From positions 217,501 to 252,500 of the forward strand of contig CAJNDS010000018.1 in assembly GCA_905221605.1 (NCBI GenBank): a DNA stretch of 35,000 nt, in the 5' to 3' direction. Of this stretch, positions 1 to 10,598 are shown piece after piece (the first letter of the stretch is position 1; the number at the start of each line of letters is the position of its first letter). The translations under genes were made by a program, and so were the position numbers. This DNA comes from Symbiodinium natans. Lineage: Eukaryota > Sar > Dinophyceae > Suessiales > Symbiodiniaceae. The notes below the pieces were generated by a model. The model was not told the origin of the DNA, did not search any database, and was given only the letters and a program-made list of their open reading frames with translations.

Positions 1-120
1 CCCAAACCCCAGTAAACCTCAAGCTCAAAGCAAAGTATCCAGCAGGCCAGAGGCACCAGTAGACGAACCATAAGCCCTCAAACCGACAGTCCTGAAACCC
101 TGAACCCGAACCCGAATAGA

Positions 121-264
121 CCTAAACCCTAAACCCTAAACCCTAAACCCTAAACCCTAAACCCTAAACCCTAAACCCTAAACCCTAAACCCTAAACCCT
201 AAACCCTAAACCCTAAACCCTAAACCCTAAACCCTAAACCTTAAACCCTAAGCCCTAAATCCTA
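121..264. repeat. telomere-type array (CCCTAAA)n
   Basis: About 20 near-perfect CCCTAAA units, the C-rich strand of the TTTAGGG telomere repeat, decaying at both ends into CCCGAA, CCTTAAA and CCTAAAT variants. It lies between unique bases on both sides, so it is interstitial in this window. Positions 1-120 are low-complexity C/A-rich DNA in which I see no gene. Confidence 0.95.
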
Positions 265-357
265 GAAATAAGAAGCCCTAAGAAAAGTATCCCGAAGGCC
301 AGGAGAGCCAGCTAGATACACCAAAAACGCAAAAAAAGACACGATAAACCCAAACCC

Positions 358-419
358 TAACAATCATCAAAGGGTATACGGCTTATTAAAAAAAAACAAA
401 TAAATAGATAAATAAGTAC

Positions 420-450
<31 letters not shown>

Positions 451-523
451 TGTATCTATGGTGAGAGATATCACGCACTTAATTCCCTCAATTCCCTCAT
501 TCCCTACGAACAAACCAGTAGCT
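358..523. mobile_element. decayed inverted-repeat element, right end preserved
   Basis: The region has an AAAGGGTATAC motif, an AT dinucleotide tract and then CATTCCCTAC plus an AACCAGTAG-like end. The same order (AATCCCTTAAAGGGTATA, TA microsatellite, CATTCCCTACTAACCAACAG) marks the element families at 16152-19424 and 28000-28293, so this is probably a relic of that family. No matching left terminus is visible. Confidence 0.45.
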
Positions 524-538
524 TAACCCACCCTAAGC

Positions 539-670
539 CCTAAATCCTAACCCCTAAACCCTTCACCCCTAACCCCCAACCCCTAAACCCTAAACCCTAA
601 ACCCTAAACCCTAAACCCTTAACCCTAAACCCTAAACCCAAACCCTAAACCCTTAAGCCCTGAACCCTTA
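539..670. repeat. degenerate telomere-type array
   Basis: CCCTAAA units mixed with CCCTAACC and CCCTTAA variants. It runs directly into the acceptor AG of the first dehydrogenase exon at 677. Confidence 0.9.
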
Positions 671-676
671 AGCCAG

Positions 677-3600
677 GCCAGAAGAACCAGTTTGATGCCG
701 CGGATGAAGCCAAGGCTGCCTCTCACGAGCGGCTCGGGTGAGGTTTCGCGTTTCAAGTCTTGGCTTCTAAGGGTTTAGGGTTTAGGGTTTAGGGTTTAGG
801 GTTTAGGGTTTAGGGGGACCCATGAGTAGGCCCTTGGTTCCCTTTTTTATGGCTTTGGGTTCCCTTTGTAAGTCCTTTTAAACCACAAAAGGGCACCCTT
901 TTTATTCTTAGGTTACTCCTGCGTATTACCTGCTAAAAAGGGTAAAAATAAGCAAAGTATGATAGTTTACACATTAGTTTTTTGTTTTTCAAAACAGGTG
1001 TTCTTTAACACCACCCAATGACTTTTCAATTGAGAATATTTGTGCTGAATATTGTGCGGGTTAGGGTTCTTTTAGTGCTGCAATTTCAAACTTGGCTTTG
1101 CGACAGCAGTGGGGCCCAAACCCCACCCCTGAACCGGGATCCCCGTCATTAGGCCCGGGAATCCCGAAGCCACCTAAAACCCCTGAATGTTAAGGCTTAA
1201 ACACTGAACCCAGAAGCCCTAAAAACCCTAAAGCCCTAGAATCCCAAACCCTAAGCCCTGAGACCCTTTCTATAAGCCCTCTAAGCCCTATAAACCCCCT
1301 AAACCCTCTAAACCCTACTCCCGGAACCCCTAAACCCTATCCCCTCAGCCCTATCCCCTAAACCCTAAACCCTAAACCCTAAACCCTAAACCCTAAACCC
1401 TAAACCCTAAACCCTAAACCCTAAACCCTAAACCCTAAACCCTAAACCCTAAACCCTAAACCCTAAACCCTAAACCCTAAACCCTACACCCTAAACCCTA
1501 AACCCTAAACCCTAAACCGCATCACCGCAGGTGAAGCAGGTGATCCTCGTTGGCACCATGACCGGTACGCAGTTCCTTGGCAGCCGGGAAGGCTTAGGGT
1601 TTAGGGTCTAGGGTTTAGGGTTTAGGGCTTAGGGCTCAGGGCTTAGGGCTTAGGGCTTAGGGTTTGGGCTTAGGGTTTAGGGTTCAGGATTTTGGGGCTT
1701 TTGGGTAAGGCTTTATAGGGTTTCGAGGGTTTAAGGGTTGTCGGATTTTAGGTATGGGGTTCACGGCTTTAGGTTTGGGGTTATGCTGGCTGCAGCCCTA
1801 AAGCCTATCAGCCCTAAACCATTTAGGACAGCTCAGAAAAGGGGGTTTCAGAAAGTGGAGGTTTAGGGTCAGGGTTCTAGGATGCTTCTGGCCAATCACC
1901 TACGGGGGGACATAGGGTTTAGGGTTTCAGGGCTTAAGGGTTCCTCATTTCCGCATTCCCTGCGTGGGTGCAGATCTGGCGGATTTGCTAAGACACACGC
2001 ACGCGTGGGTATAGGGATTGGGGTTTAGGGATTTCGGGTTTAGGGTTTCGGGTTTGGGGTTTAGGGTTTCGGGTTTAGGGTTTGGGGTTTAGGGTTTCGG
2101 GTTTAAGGTTCGGGGTTTCGGGTTTCGGGTTTAGGGTTTGGGGTTTAGGGTTTGGGGTTTCATAAGGGTGCACAAAAAGGGCTCGGGTTCCCTGCAACTC
2201 AAGGCCCTGAACCCTCTGAGCCTGATGTGTGCGGTTTAGGGGTTTAGGGGTTTAGGGGCTCAGGGGTTTAGGGGTTTAGGTGTTTAGGTGTTTAGGGGTT
2301 TAGGGGCTTAGGGGTTTAGGGGTTTAGGGATTTAGGGGTTTAGGGGTTTAGGGATTTAGGGGTTTAGGGGTTTAGGGGTTTAGGGGTTTAGGGGTTTAGG
2401 GGTTAGGAGTTTAGGGTTTGGGGTTTAGGGTTTAGGGTTTAGGGGTTTAGGGTTTAGGGTTTAGGGGTTTTTAGGGGTTTGGGGTTTAGGGGTTTAGGGT
2501 TTAGGGGTTTAGGGGTTTAGGGGGGTTTAGGGGTTTAGGGGTTTAGGGGTTAGGGGTTTAGGGGTTTAGGGGTTTAGGGGTTTAGGGGTTTAGGGGTTTA
2601 GGGGTTTAGGGGTTTGGGGTTTAGGGTTTAGGGGTTAGGGGTTTAGGGTTTAGGGTTTAGGGTCTCAGGAAAGACAGCTTCCTGAACAGCATCGGTGAGG
2701 GCGAGGGCGACCAGATCGTCATGTGGAAAAGGAAGGCTCCGCCAGTGTGCAAAAAAATGCCCAAACCCTAAACCCCAAACCCTAAACCCTAAACCCTAAA
2801 CCCTACACCCTAAACCCTAAACCCTAAACCCTAAACCCTATACCCTAAACCCTAAACCCTAAACCCTAAACCCTAAACCCACCCTAACCTAACCGCAAAC
2901 CCCCAAAACCCCCAAACCCCCAAACCCCAAACCCCCAAAACCCCCAAACCCCAACCCCCAAACCCAAACACCCCAACCCCAAACCCAAAAACCCCAAACC
3001 CCCCCAACCCCCAAGCCCCAAGCCCCAAACCCCAAACCCCAAACCCCAAACCCCAAACCCCACACCCCAAACCCCAAACCCCAAACCCCAAACCCCAAAC
3101 CCTAAACCCTAAACCCTAAACCCTAAACTTGTTTTTCTACCCAGACCCTCGCCTCCCAATCCCTGGGAAGCCCATAGCAGGCCTGGCCACCTACAGCCTT
3201 CGTTGCGCACTGGAGGGTGGGTTTAGGGTTTGGGGTTTAGGGTTTAGGGTTTGGGGTTTGGGGTTTAGGGTTTAGGCTTTGGGGTGCGCACTGTAGTCTT
3301 TGATTCGAACCCTGGTATGGTCCCTTGAACCTTGCTAGATGTAGGGTTTTTGGAGTTTATAGGGTTTTTGGGGTTATTGGATTTCTAGGATTTATAGGGT
3401 TTATGGGTTTTTTAGGGTTTTTGGGGTTGCAGGTTTGTCGGTTTTTTATTTGTCGGGTTTATAGGGTTGTTGGGTTTTTGGGTTTTCGGGTTTATGAGTT
3501 TGCGGGGTTTACGGGGTTGTCGGGTTCATAGGCTTTGGGGTCTAGAAGCCCTTACAAACTCCTACGCCCCTCTAGCGGCCTTCTCTCCCCCTTGACAAGG

Positions 3601-4081
3601 CGGAGATGTACCTCATCGACAAGTGCCAGAACGGAAAGATGAAGTACACCATCATTCACGCAGGCTGGCGCGACACCTGCGGAGGGCTGGTTTAGGGTTT
3701 AGGGTTTAGGGTTTAGGGTTTAGGGTTTAGGGTTTAGGGTTTAGGGTAATCGGTCGGGTTGAGGTCAACTATGATGGCCAGTCTCTTAGGGCTGGAAGAG
3801 GGTTTAGGGGTTCCCGAATAGAAGGCTCCGTATCATCATAGGAGCCGCTTTAGAGGTGCGCAGCTGTCGTGAGCTGACCGAGCAAGCTCCCAACACTTTG
3901 CTCATCAACGCCAAGCCGTAACGCGCTGAGCCCGAACCTTGAATATTTATGTTTTAGGGTTTAGGGTCCTAACCCTGAACCCGAAACCCGAAACCCGAAA
4001 CCCGAAACCCGAGACCCGAAACCCGAAGCCCGAAGCCCGAAGCCCGAACCCTAAACCCTACACCCTTTAAACCCAAAACCC

Positions 4082-4127
<46 letters not shown>

Positions 4128-7100
4128 ACCTCAACCCTCAACCCTCAACCCTCAACCCTAAACCCCCTAAACCCTAAACCCTAAACCCTAAACCCTAAAC
4201 CCTAAACCCTAAACCCTAAACCCTAAACCCTAAACCCTAAACCCTAAACCCTAAACCCTATCCCTAAACCGTAAACCCCGAAACTCTGAACCCGAAGCCC
4301 TAAATCCGCAACCCTAAACCCTAAATCCTGACTCCCCCGTCCCCTGCGGAGAGGCCTTGAGCCAGAGTTTTTTATTTTTTTATTTTTATGGGTATTTAGG
4401 GTATATTGGGTATATGGGGTTTATAGGGTTTATAGGGTTTATGGGGTTTATGGGGTTTATGGGGTTTATGGGGTTTATGGGGTTTCTAGGGTTGAGAAGG
4501 TTTTATGGGTATGAAGAGTTCTGAGATGCTGAAGAGGCCTCGGTGCTTGTTTCAGAAAGTTGGCGGAGGGTTGAGGGTTTCCAGGCTTTCCAGGGTTTGT
4601 AGGGCTTGCAGGGTTTATGGGGTTGATAGGGTTTATAGGGTTTATAGGAACCCTATGTGCATAAAGGGTTTGTAGGGTTTAAAGGGGTTTAAAGGGGCTT
4701 ATAGGGTTTACAGGATTTGTAGGGTTTATGGGATTTATAGGGTTTGTAGCGCTTATAGGGTTGAGCGTTTAGGGTTTGAGGCTCAGGGCCCTGGCCGAGA
4801 ACTCAAGGTTCCATGCCCCTGAGCTTTCTAGGTAAACCCTAAACCCTAAACCCTAAACCCTAAACCCTAAACCCTAAACCCTAAACCCTAAACCCTAAAC
4901 CCTAAACCCTAAACCCTAAACCCTAAACCATAAACCATAAACCCTAAACCCTAAACCCTAAACCCTAAACCCTAAACCCTAAACCCTAAACCCTAAACCC
5001 TAAACCCTAAACCCTAAACCCTAAACCCTAAACCCTAAAACCCTAAACCCTCTCTTACTATGTATATTTAAACCCTAATGACCTTCGTGACCATGTTGTT
5101 TTTTTTTCTGGGCCCTAAACCCTGACCCCCTTCGTGACCAAATGTTTTTTTTTTTCCTGGGCCGTGCCTCCAAAAACACCCCAAATGAGGGGGACCCCAG
5201 GATCGGCCCGGGTCCCAGTTCAAAATGCGATTTTTTAGTATTGAAATCGACGCTTCTGGGTGGGCTCTCGTTTTCTGGATTTTTGATCAAAACCGAGCCT
5301 TTGGGCCCTAAACCCTGACCCCCTTCGTGACCAAATGGTTTTTTTCCACCCGGGGGGGGCCCTAAACCCTGACCCCCTTCGTGACCAAATGGTTTTTTTC
5401 CATTGGGGGGGGCCCTAAACCCTGACCCCCTTCGTGACCAAATGGTTTTTTTCTATCTGGGGGGGCCCTAAACCCTGACCCCCTTCGTGACCAAATGGTT
5501 TTTTTCCACCCGGGGGGGCCCTAAACCCTGACCCCCTTCGTGACCAAATGGTTTTTTTCCACCCGGGGGGGCCCTAAACCCTGACCCCCTTCGTGACCAA
5601 ATGGTTTTTTTCCACCCGGGGGGGCCCTAAACCCTGACCCCCTTCGTGACCAAATGGTGTTTTTCCACCCGGGGGGGCCCTAAACCCTGACCCCCTTCGT
5701 GACCAAATGGTTTTTTTCCACCCGGGGGGGGCCCTAAACCCTGACCCCCTTCGTGACCAAATGGTTTTTTCCACCCGGGGGGGCCCTAAACCCTGACCCC
5801 CTTCGTGACCAAAGAAAGTTTGCTTCCAAAAAGTTAGATTTTAGGTTTTGGGCGGACTTTTGAGCTATAAGCCTACTGACAATGTATTGAATGAACTTTG
5901 TATTTTCTCAATGTTATGGGTTTCTTGGGTGGGTGGGGTTTTTTTCCAACGCTTGACAAGCTGCTTGACTAGTGAAGGCTTGGACATGAGATGCTGAACC
6001 CTAAACCCTAAACCCTAAACCCTAAACCCTAAACCCTAAACCCTAAACCCTAAACCCTAAACCCTAAACCCTAAACCCTAAACCTTAAGCCCTAAACCCC
6101 AAATCCTGTGCCCAAAACAAACAGGAGGGCTGAGCGACGACGACGGCGGCCAGCAAAAGGCCCGGGCCGCCCTTCCCTTTAGAGTTTCAGTTACTACCCC
6201 CCTCTATGCTACTCCCCTAGGCCCCCCCCCCCCCCCCTAGGTCCGCCCTTAAGGAACCTGAATTAGGCTTATTTCTCCCTAAATCGCCTTAGTTATGGGG
6301 GGAACCTGGGTGGGGGTTCGTATAGAGGGGGGGAGTATATAGGGGCAGGTGTCGGTTCCTGTATTAGTCGATCTTTAGACTTTTGGGTTTCCTCATGTAG
6401 TAGGACCCCAAACCCTAAAGCCCAAACCCTAAACCCTAAACCCTAAACCATAAACCCTAGGCCCTGAACCCGTATTTTCACCCCTGGTCATTGGCGAAGT
6501 AGCTTTGAAGCCCCGGAGCCTCACGACCCTAAGGACCCTAAGGACCCTAAGGACCCTAAGGACCCTAAGGACCCTAAGGACCCTAAGGACCCTAAGGACC
6601 CTAAGGACCCTAAGGACCCTAAACCCTAAACCCTAGAACCCTCGAGCCCTCAACCCTGACGCAGCGTGTAATCCTAGGCTGCTCCGGCATTTAGTGTCGC
6701 GAGGGGGTCTAGGGTTTGCGGATTGGGGTTTAGGGTTTAGGGTTTAGGGTGTAGGGTCCTATCCTTGACCCAATGAAGGCTTTGGCTTTTGGGTTTTGGA
6801 AGGAGTTTAGAGCTTATGAAGACATGCGCCCAAGCAATCCCTCTCTTACCTGGAGAAGATCGAGCCCCTTGTGTTTGCGTAGGTTCTCCTCCCCAAACTG
6901 ATTCAAGCTCTAGACTCTAAACCCCCTAAACCCGAAACCCTGAACCCTGAAACCCTAAACCCCAAACTCTAACCCCCATGAAGCTCTTAAAAAGGTCTCC
7001 TTTGACAGATCGTTTTTTGGGTGTCCAAGCCCTATACCCTCAGCGACTCGGTTTTGGGGCTTGGGGTTTAGGGTTTGGGGTTTAGGGTTTAGGGTTTAGG

Positions 7101-10100
7101 GTTTAGGGTTTGGGGTTTAGGGTTTAGGGTTTAGGGTTTAGGGTTTAGGGTTTAGGGTTGGTGACTGAGGGCTGACTCAATTTAGGGGGGTCGAAGAGTG
7201 TTCCTTTAGGGTCCCTTTGTAAGTTTCGTAAGTATACTACAATCCGAAACCCTATTCTAATTATTAAGGCCCCCATATTGTGGGATTTACGGTCTGGGGT
7301 TTAGGGCTACACGGGGGTGTAGGGGAATTAAGGCTGAGGGTTGAGGGTTGGGTACTCCCCCTCCGCAGGTGTCCGTTGGCGTTGACGATGCGCTACGAGA
7401 AGTGAGGGCCTTACCTGTCCCGCGATGCCTAAGCCCTGAACCCTCAACCCTAAGCCCTAAATCCTACACCCTAAACCCTACACCCTAAAACCTAAACCCT
7501 AAACCCTAGCCGTAAACCCTAAACCCTAAACTCTGAACCCTAAACCCTCAACCCTAAACCCCTAACCCTAAACCCCTAACCCTAAACCCCAAACCCTAGC
7601 TAAGGTGAAGGGGGGCCTCTCCTAGGCTTTGGGGTCCTTTTGGGGCTTATCTCCAAGCAGGGGTGTAGGGGTTGTGGGCTTCGTGGCTGCTTGGGGGTAG
7701 GGGCTCAGGGGTTTCGCGGTTTAGGGGCTGAGGGGTTTAGGTTTTTTTTTTGACCTTAAACCCTAAACCTTAAAACCCTAAACCCTAAACCCTTTTGGGG
7801 GGTCTTCAGGCCGGAGGCTTGTCGTGTTTAAGATTGCAGGGCATAGGGCTAGTTGGGTGGAGAGCCTGGGGGGGCTGTAGGGTTTAGGGGATTAGGGTTT
7901 AGGGTTTAGGGTTTAGGGTTTAGGGTTTAGGGTCAGAATCGGGACTTGTGCGCGCGGGTGAGAACTAGAGACGCCCAGTAATCTCCTCTTTGTTTTTTTT
8001 GTTTAAGTTCGGATCCCTTCTAAACTAAACTCAGTAAAGGGCCCTAAGCCCTAAACCCTAAACCCCGAACCCTAAACCCTAAACACCTTTTGTTTCATTC
8101 CTAGGCTACTCTTGGGTCTGCGTAGCTTACGTACGCAGATGCAGTCTAGGAAGCTCTCCCTGCCGCAGATCGCACCGAATCTTTTGTTGGATTTGTTTGG
8201 TTTTTGTTGAGGGTTTTGAGGCTCTTTCTTGGTTGTTTTGGGGGTTGACAGGGGCTTTGGGGTTTCGAAGGTTTTCGGTTTTTGTCTTTTTTTTTTTTTT
8301 TCGGTTTTGGGTTTTGGGGGGCTTTTGCGTCTCGGGTAAGCACAGGCGGCCTCAACTCTGAGCTAAGGAAGCCCCGTGTAAGCTTTTTCCCCTTCTTGGG
8401 GGCCAGGTTTCCCCCTGTTTCCCACCCTAAACCCTCTAACCCTAAACCCAAACCCTAAACCCTAAACCCTAAACCCTAAACCCTAAACCCTAAACCCTAA
8501 ACCGTAAACCCTAAACCCGAAGGCCCCCAACCCCAACACCAGAGGTGAAGCCCTCGTACCGCATCCCGCGCGCCGACGTGGCCGAGGCGTGCGTGCAGGC
8601 AAGATGGGGAAGGGCTCCTTGTGCAGTTTAGGGTTTAGGGTTTAGGGTTTAGGGTTTAGGGTTTGGGGTTTGGGGTTTGGGGTTTCAGAGTTCTTAGAGT
8701 TCTTAGGGTGTACACCAGGGCTTGTGGGGCATGTAGCGTTTACAGGATTTATAGGGTTTATGAGTTTACCGGGTGATAGCCTAGGCTTTTCAGGTTTTGT
8801 AGAGGGCCTATCCAGGTCAGGGAGTTCGAGAATGTGCCCAAAGCTTTTTTTTAGGGTCAGTACATGGATCGCGAGTTGCTTTCAGTCTTCGGGTAGCTAC
8901 ATTAACACCCCCCCCCCCCCTTTTCTGTGGGGCCCTTAATGGGTCCCCCGGTCTATTGGTTCACTGTGGGCTTAGAGTTTAGTTAGGGTTCAAGGTTTGG
9001 GGTAATGGCAGGTTTACGGTTTCCCCTCTCCCCCCTGTGGTTCGTGCTGGGTTTACGGTTCAGGGTTCAGGGTTAAAGCGGCTGAGGTTTCGGGTTTACC
9101 CTTCTCCCCCTTGTCGTTCATTGGTGGGTTTAGGTGTTAGGGCTTGGGGTTCAGGGTTTGGGGTTTAGGTTGAGGTTTCTTTGTCCCCTCCGTGGTCCGT
9201 GGTGCTTTTAGGGTTGACAGGCAGGGTTTGGGGGGGGGATACCATGGGGGGGGGGGGGTCGATTACGCGGAACGCGGGCGCATGTTTACCCCCTTGCACC
9301 CCTTGCATACCCTATAAACTCAACACCCCCGTTTAAAATCCCTTAGAGATTGGGCTTTCTGGCAGGGCAAAGGGGTTCGGGTTCTGGCGGGACCCCGAAG
9401 ACGCCTAAAGCCCGGAACAGTAAAGGTTTTGGGCTTAGGGCTAACAAAGCACAACATTAAACCCTAGAAATGCTAAACCCTAAAAACCTGAAACCCGAAA
9501 ACCCTAAACTCCCCAAACTCTAGAAACCTTAAATCCTAAACCCTAAAAGCCTTAAAACCTAGAAGCCCTAGACCACCCTAGAAACCCTAGAAGCCCGAGA
9601 CGCCCTAAACCCTAAAAACCCTAAAAACCCTATAAACCCTGTAAACCCAATAAACCCCATAAACCCTATAAAATCGATAAACACTATAAACCCTATAAAC
9701 CCTGTAAACCCTATAAAGTCGATAAACACTATAAACCCTATAAACCCTGTAAACCCTATAAACCCTATGAACCCTATGAACCCTATCAACCCTCTAAACC
9801 CTATAAACCCTGTAAACCCTATAAACCCTATAAACCCTGTAAACTCTAAACCCTACAAACCCTAAGCCCTGAACCCTGAACACTAAATAAATCCTAAACC
9901 CCAAACCCCAAATCCCAAACCCCAACCCTAAACCCTAAACCCTAAACCCTAAACCCTAAACCCTAAACCCTAAACCCTAAACCCTAAACCCTAAACCCTA
10001 AACCCTAAACCCTAAACCCTAAACCCTAAACCCTATGACGCCAACTAGACAAGCCAGGCGCTGGAATGCAAGGAGGCCCTCGATCGCAGTTTTGACCTCG

Positions 10101-10162
10101 GCTCCACGGATGCAGGGCAGCCGCTGACCTCCCAAGAGGACTTCAAGGCCCAAGGGGTTTAG
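677..10162 (+). CDS. NAD(P)-binding atypical short-chain dehydrogenase-like gene, split by telomere-repeat introns (5' part missing)
   Basis: Seven exons, 677-726, 1531-1568, 2669-2735, 3600-3689, 7369-7401, 8545-8598 and 10058 onward, join in one open frame. Read in order they give GQKNQFDAADEAKAA, VKQVILVGTMTGT, GDQIVMWKRKAEMYL, KMKYTIIHAG, VGVDDALRE, PSYRIPRADVAEACVQA and SFDLGS, the same order of landmarks as in the plant At5g02240 / NAD(P)H-binding family (WIGQKNQIDAA, VGSMGGT, WKRKAEQYL, YTIIRAG, VPRADVAEVC, AFDLGS). The N-terminal nucleotide-binding part should lie left of the window. The substrate is unknown. Introns begin GA, GC, GC, GT, GT, GC and all end AG|G. The junction 1568/2669 is the least certain. 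The last exon either stops at TAG 10160-10162, which the telomere repeat provides, or splices on from a GC donor at 10148; the final few family residues are not seen. Confidence 0.8.
771..814. repeat. telomere-type array (TTTAGGG)n
   Basis: Six G-rich units lie near the 5' end of the first dehydrogenase intron (727-1530). The same intron ends with the C-rich array 1351-1517, so its transcript carries complementary ends. Confidence 0.9.
822..936. mobile_element. dispersed repeat with AAAGGGCACCCTTTTT and GGTTACTCCTG motifs
   Basis: A unique-looking stretch that recurs: a TTCCCTTTTTT-like start, a palindromic AAAGGGCACCCTTTTT and an end like CTTAGGTTACTCCTGCGT. Related copies lie at about 14945-15037, 32337-32400 and 34655-34752. 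It has no coding potential and is probably a small non-autonomous element or its remnant. Its true ends are not resolved. Confidence 0.5.
1351..1517. repeat. telomere-type array (CCCTAAA)n
   Basis: About 23 units ending 13 bases before the acceptor of exon 1531-1568. Upstream, 940-1350 holds AT-rich unique sequence and degenerate CCCTAAA variants without a recognisable gene. Confidence 0.95.
1594..2168. repeat. degenerate G-rich telomere-variant region
   Basis: TTTAGGG units alternate with GCTTAGG, TTTCGGG and TTTGGGG variants, separated by short unique pieces (1740-2010). It forms most of the 5' part of intron 1569-2668. No coding frame is supported. Confidence 0.85.
2231..2662. repeat. 8-bp variant array (TTTAGGGG)n
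   Basis: Mostly 8-base TTTAGGGG units, with TTTAGGG and TTTGGGG interspersed, run to six bases before the exon acceptor at 2667-2668. The extra G makes this a coherent variant domain, not random decay. Confidence 0.9.
2761..3127. repeat. CCCTAAA then CCCCAAA variant array
   Basis: Exact CCCTAAA units (2762-2880) give way to CCCCAAA/CCCCCAAA units (2890-3100) and back to CCCTAAA. Open frames on the minus strand here, with GFGVWGLG-type peptides, are translations of the repeat and not genes. The rest of intron 2736-3599 (3128-3599) is G-rich variants plus short unique islands. Confidence 0.9.
3690..3748. repeat. telomere-type array starting exactly at a splice donor
   Basis: The repeat begins at the GT donor of intron 3690-7368: exon ...GGG CTG, then GTTTAGGGTTTAGGG. 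The telomere unit itself supplies the donor GT. The unique stretch 3750-3955 behind it shows no recognisable gene. Confidence 0.9.
3957..4262. repeat. consecutive variant blocks CCCGAAA, CCCTCAA, CCCTAAA
   Basis: Three homogeneous blocks follow one another: CCCGAAA (about 3975-4045), CCCTCAA (about 4085-4158) and CCCTAAA (about 4160-4262). Each block is internally uniform, which suggests local amplification of single variant units. Confidence 0.9.
4386..4770. repeat. 9-bp variant array (TTTATGGGG / TTTATAGGG)n
   Basis: The units are 9 bases with an inserted AT or TA. The array is interrupted at 4490-4590 by unique sequence without a recognisable gene. Confidence 0.85.
4833..5049. repeat. telomere-type array (CCCTAAA)n
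   Basis: About 30 nearly exact units inside the long dehydrogenase intron 3690-7368. Confidence 0.95.
5087..5812. repeat. 53-bp minisatellite containing a telomere dimer
   Basis: Tandem units of about 53 bp, each containing CCCTAAACCCTGACCCCC, then TTCGTGACCAAATGG, a T tract and a CCACCCGGGGG block. Nine to ten close copies lie at 5306-5812 and more diverged ones at 5087-5160. The minus-strand frames across it repeat the same peptide and are not genes. The flank 5813-5996 is AT-rich unique DNA. Confidence 0.95.
5997..6090. repeat. telomere-type array (CCCTAAA)n
   Basis: About 13 units. The following 6100-6430 is unique, with a C tract and GGGGGAGTATATAGGGG / CCCCTCTATG motifs, and shows no gene. 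Confidence 0.95.
6527..6625. repeat. 9-bp variant array (CCCTAAGGA)n
   Basis: About ten exact 9-base units, ending in CCCTAAA. This variant is distinct from the others in the window. Confidence 0.95.
7058..7160. repeat. telomere-type array (TTTAGGG)n
   Basis: G-rich units with a few TTTGGGG, in the last part of intron 3690-7368. The preceding 6640-7050 is unique or degenerate. An open frame at 6815-6868 (SLSYLEKIEPLVFA) may be a stray exon but fits no gene here. Confidence 0.9.
7402..8544. repeat. dehydrogenase intron rich in telomere variants
   Basis: A GT-AG intron. GTGA is present at both the donor (7402-7405) and the start of the next exon (8545-8548), a possible 4-bp target duplication. 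It holds degenerate CCCTAAA blocks at 7436-7600 and 8408-8515, a TTTAGGG block at 7878-7932 and unique AT/GT-rich stretches. The minus-strand frame 8146-8451 is low-complexity and has no family resemblance. Confidence 0.75.
8599..10057. repeat. dehydrogenase intron with variant arrays
   Basis: A GC-AG intron, CAGGC at both boundaries. It starts with a TTTAGGG block (8627-8690). It then has three imperfect copies (about 9012, 9093, 9167) of a GGTTTACCC/CTCCCCC/GTGGTTC segment, a 9-bp CCCTATAAA/CCCTGTAAA array (9592-9845) and an exact CCCTAAA array (9925-10034). Confidence 0.8.
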
Positions 10163-10598
10163 GGTTTAGGGTTTAGGGTTTAGGGTGTAGGGTTTAGGGG
10201 TTTTGGGGTTTAGGGGTTAGGGGTTTAGGGTTTAGGGTTTAGGGTTTAGGGGTTGAGGGTTTAGGGTTTAGGGTTAGGGTTTAGGGTTTAGGGTTCAGCA
10301 TCTCAAACCCGTGTGTTCGTGTACCGCCCAAGAGTAGGTTGTAGGGTCCTTTCGTGGTTTGGGGTTCTGGGAGGTTTGGTTAGTGTTAAAAATTTAGGGA
10401 ACCCCAAAGCCGGATTGAAAGAACAGGGCAGGGTTTCTAGGTTCTGGAGGCTTAGGGTATTCGATTCGGGGCATGAAGCGCGCGAACCAGAACGTACCAG
10501 CACGGAGAAGCCTGATGTGCTGTTATGGATGGAGTGTGCACAGGCTACGTGGACCAATTCTCTGTAGCTGTAGGGGGTTCGTGGGCATTGTCCGGATC
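10163..10598 (+). other. G-rich array and leader of the RCC1-like gene
   Basis: Up to about 10298 the sequence is TTTAGGG/TTTAGGGG repeat. From 10299 to 10598 it is unique and directly precedes the RCC1-like gene. An in-frame ATG at 10473 exists, but the 42 extra residues do not fit the ubiquitin-like domain, so I treat this stretch as 5' leader or promoter. I see no trans-spliced leader sequence in it. Confidence 0.6.

Noticed and set aside
121-264. A real chromosome end within or at the edge of the window
   Set aside because: Arrays occur in both orientations throughout and are followed by unique exons on both sides; nothing marks an end. An assembly artefact is unlikely across genes A and B because the frames stay intact through all junctions.
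2873-3098. Overlapping minus-strand frames rich in GFGVWGLG
   Set aside because: Translation of CCCCAAA/CCCTAAA repeat; no conserved domain and equally open in all frames.
10473-10598. Upstream start ATG at 10473 for the RCC1-like protein
   Set aside because: The 42 extra residues have no domain and the ubiquitin-like fold begins at the ATG at 10599.
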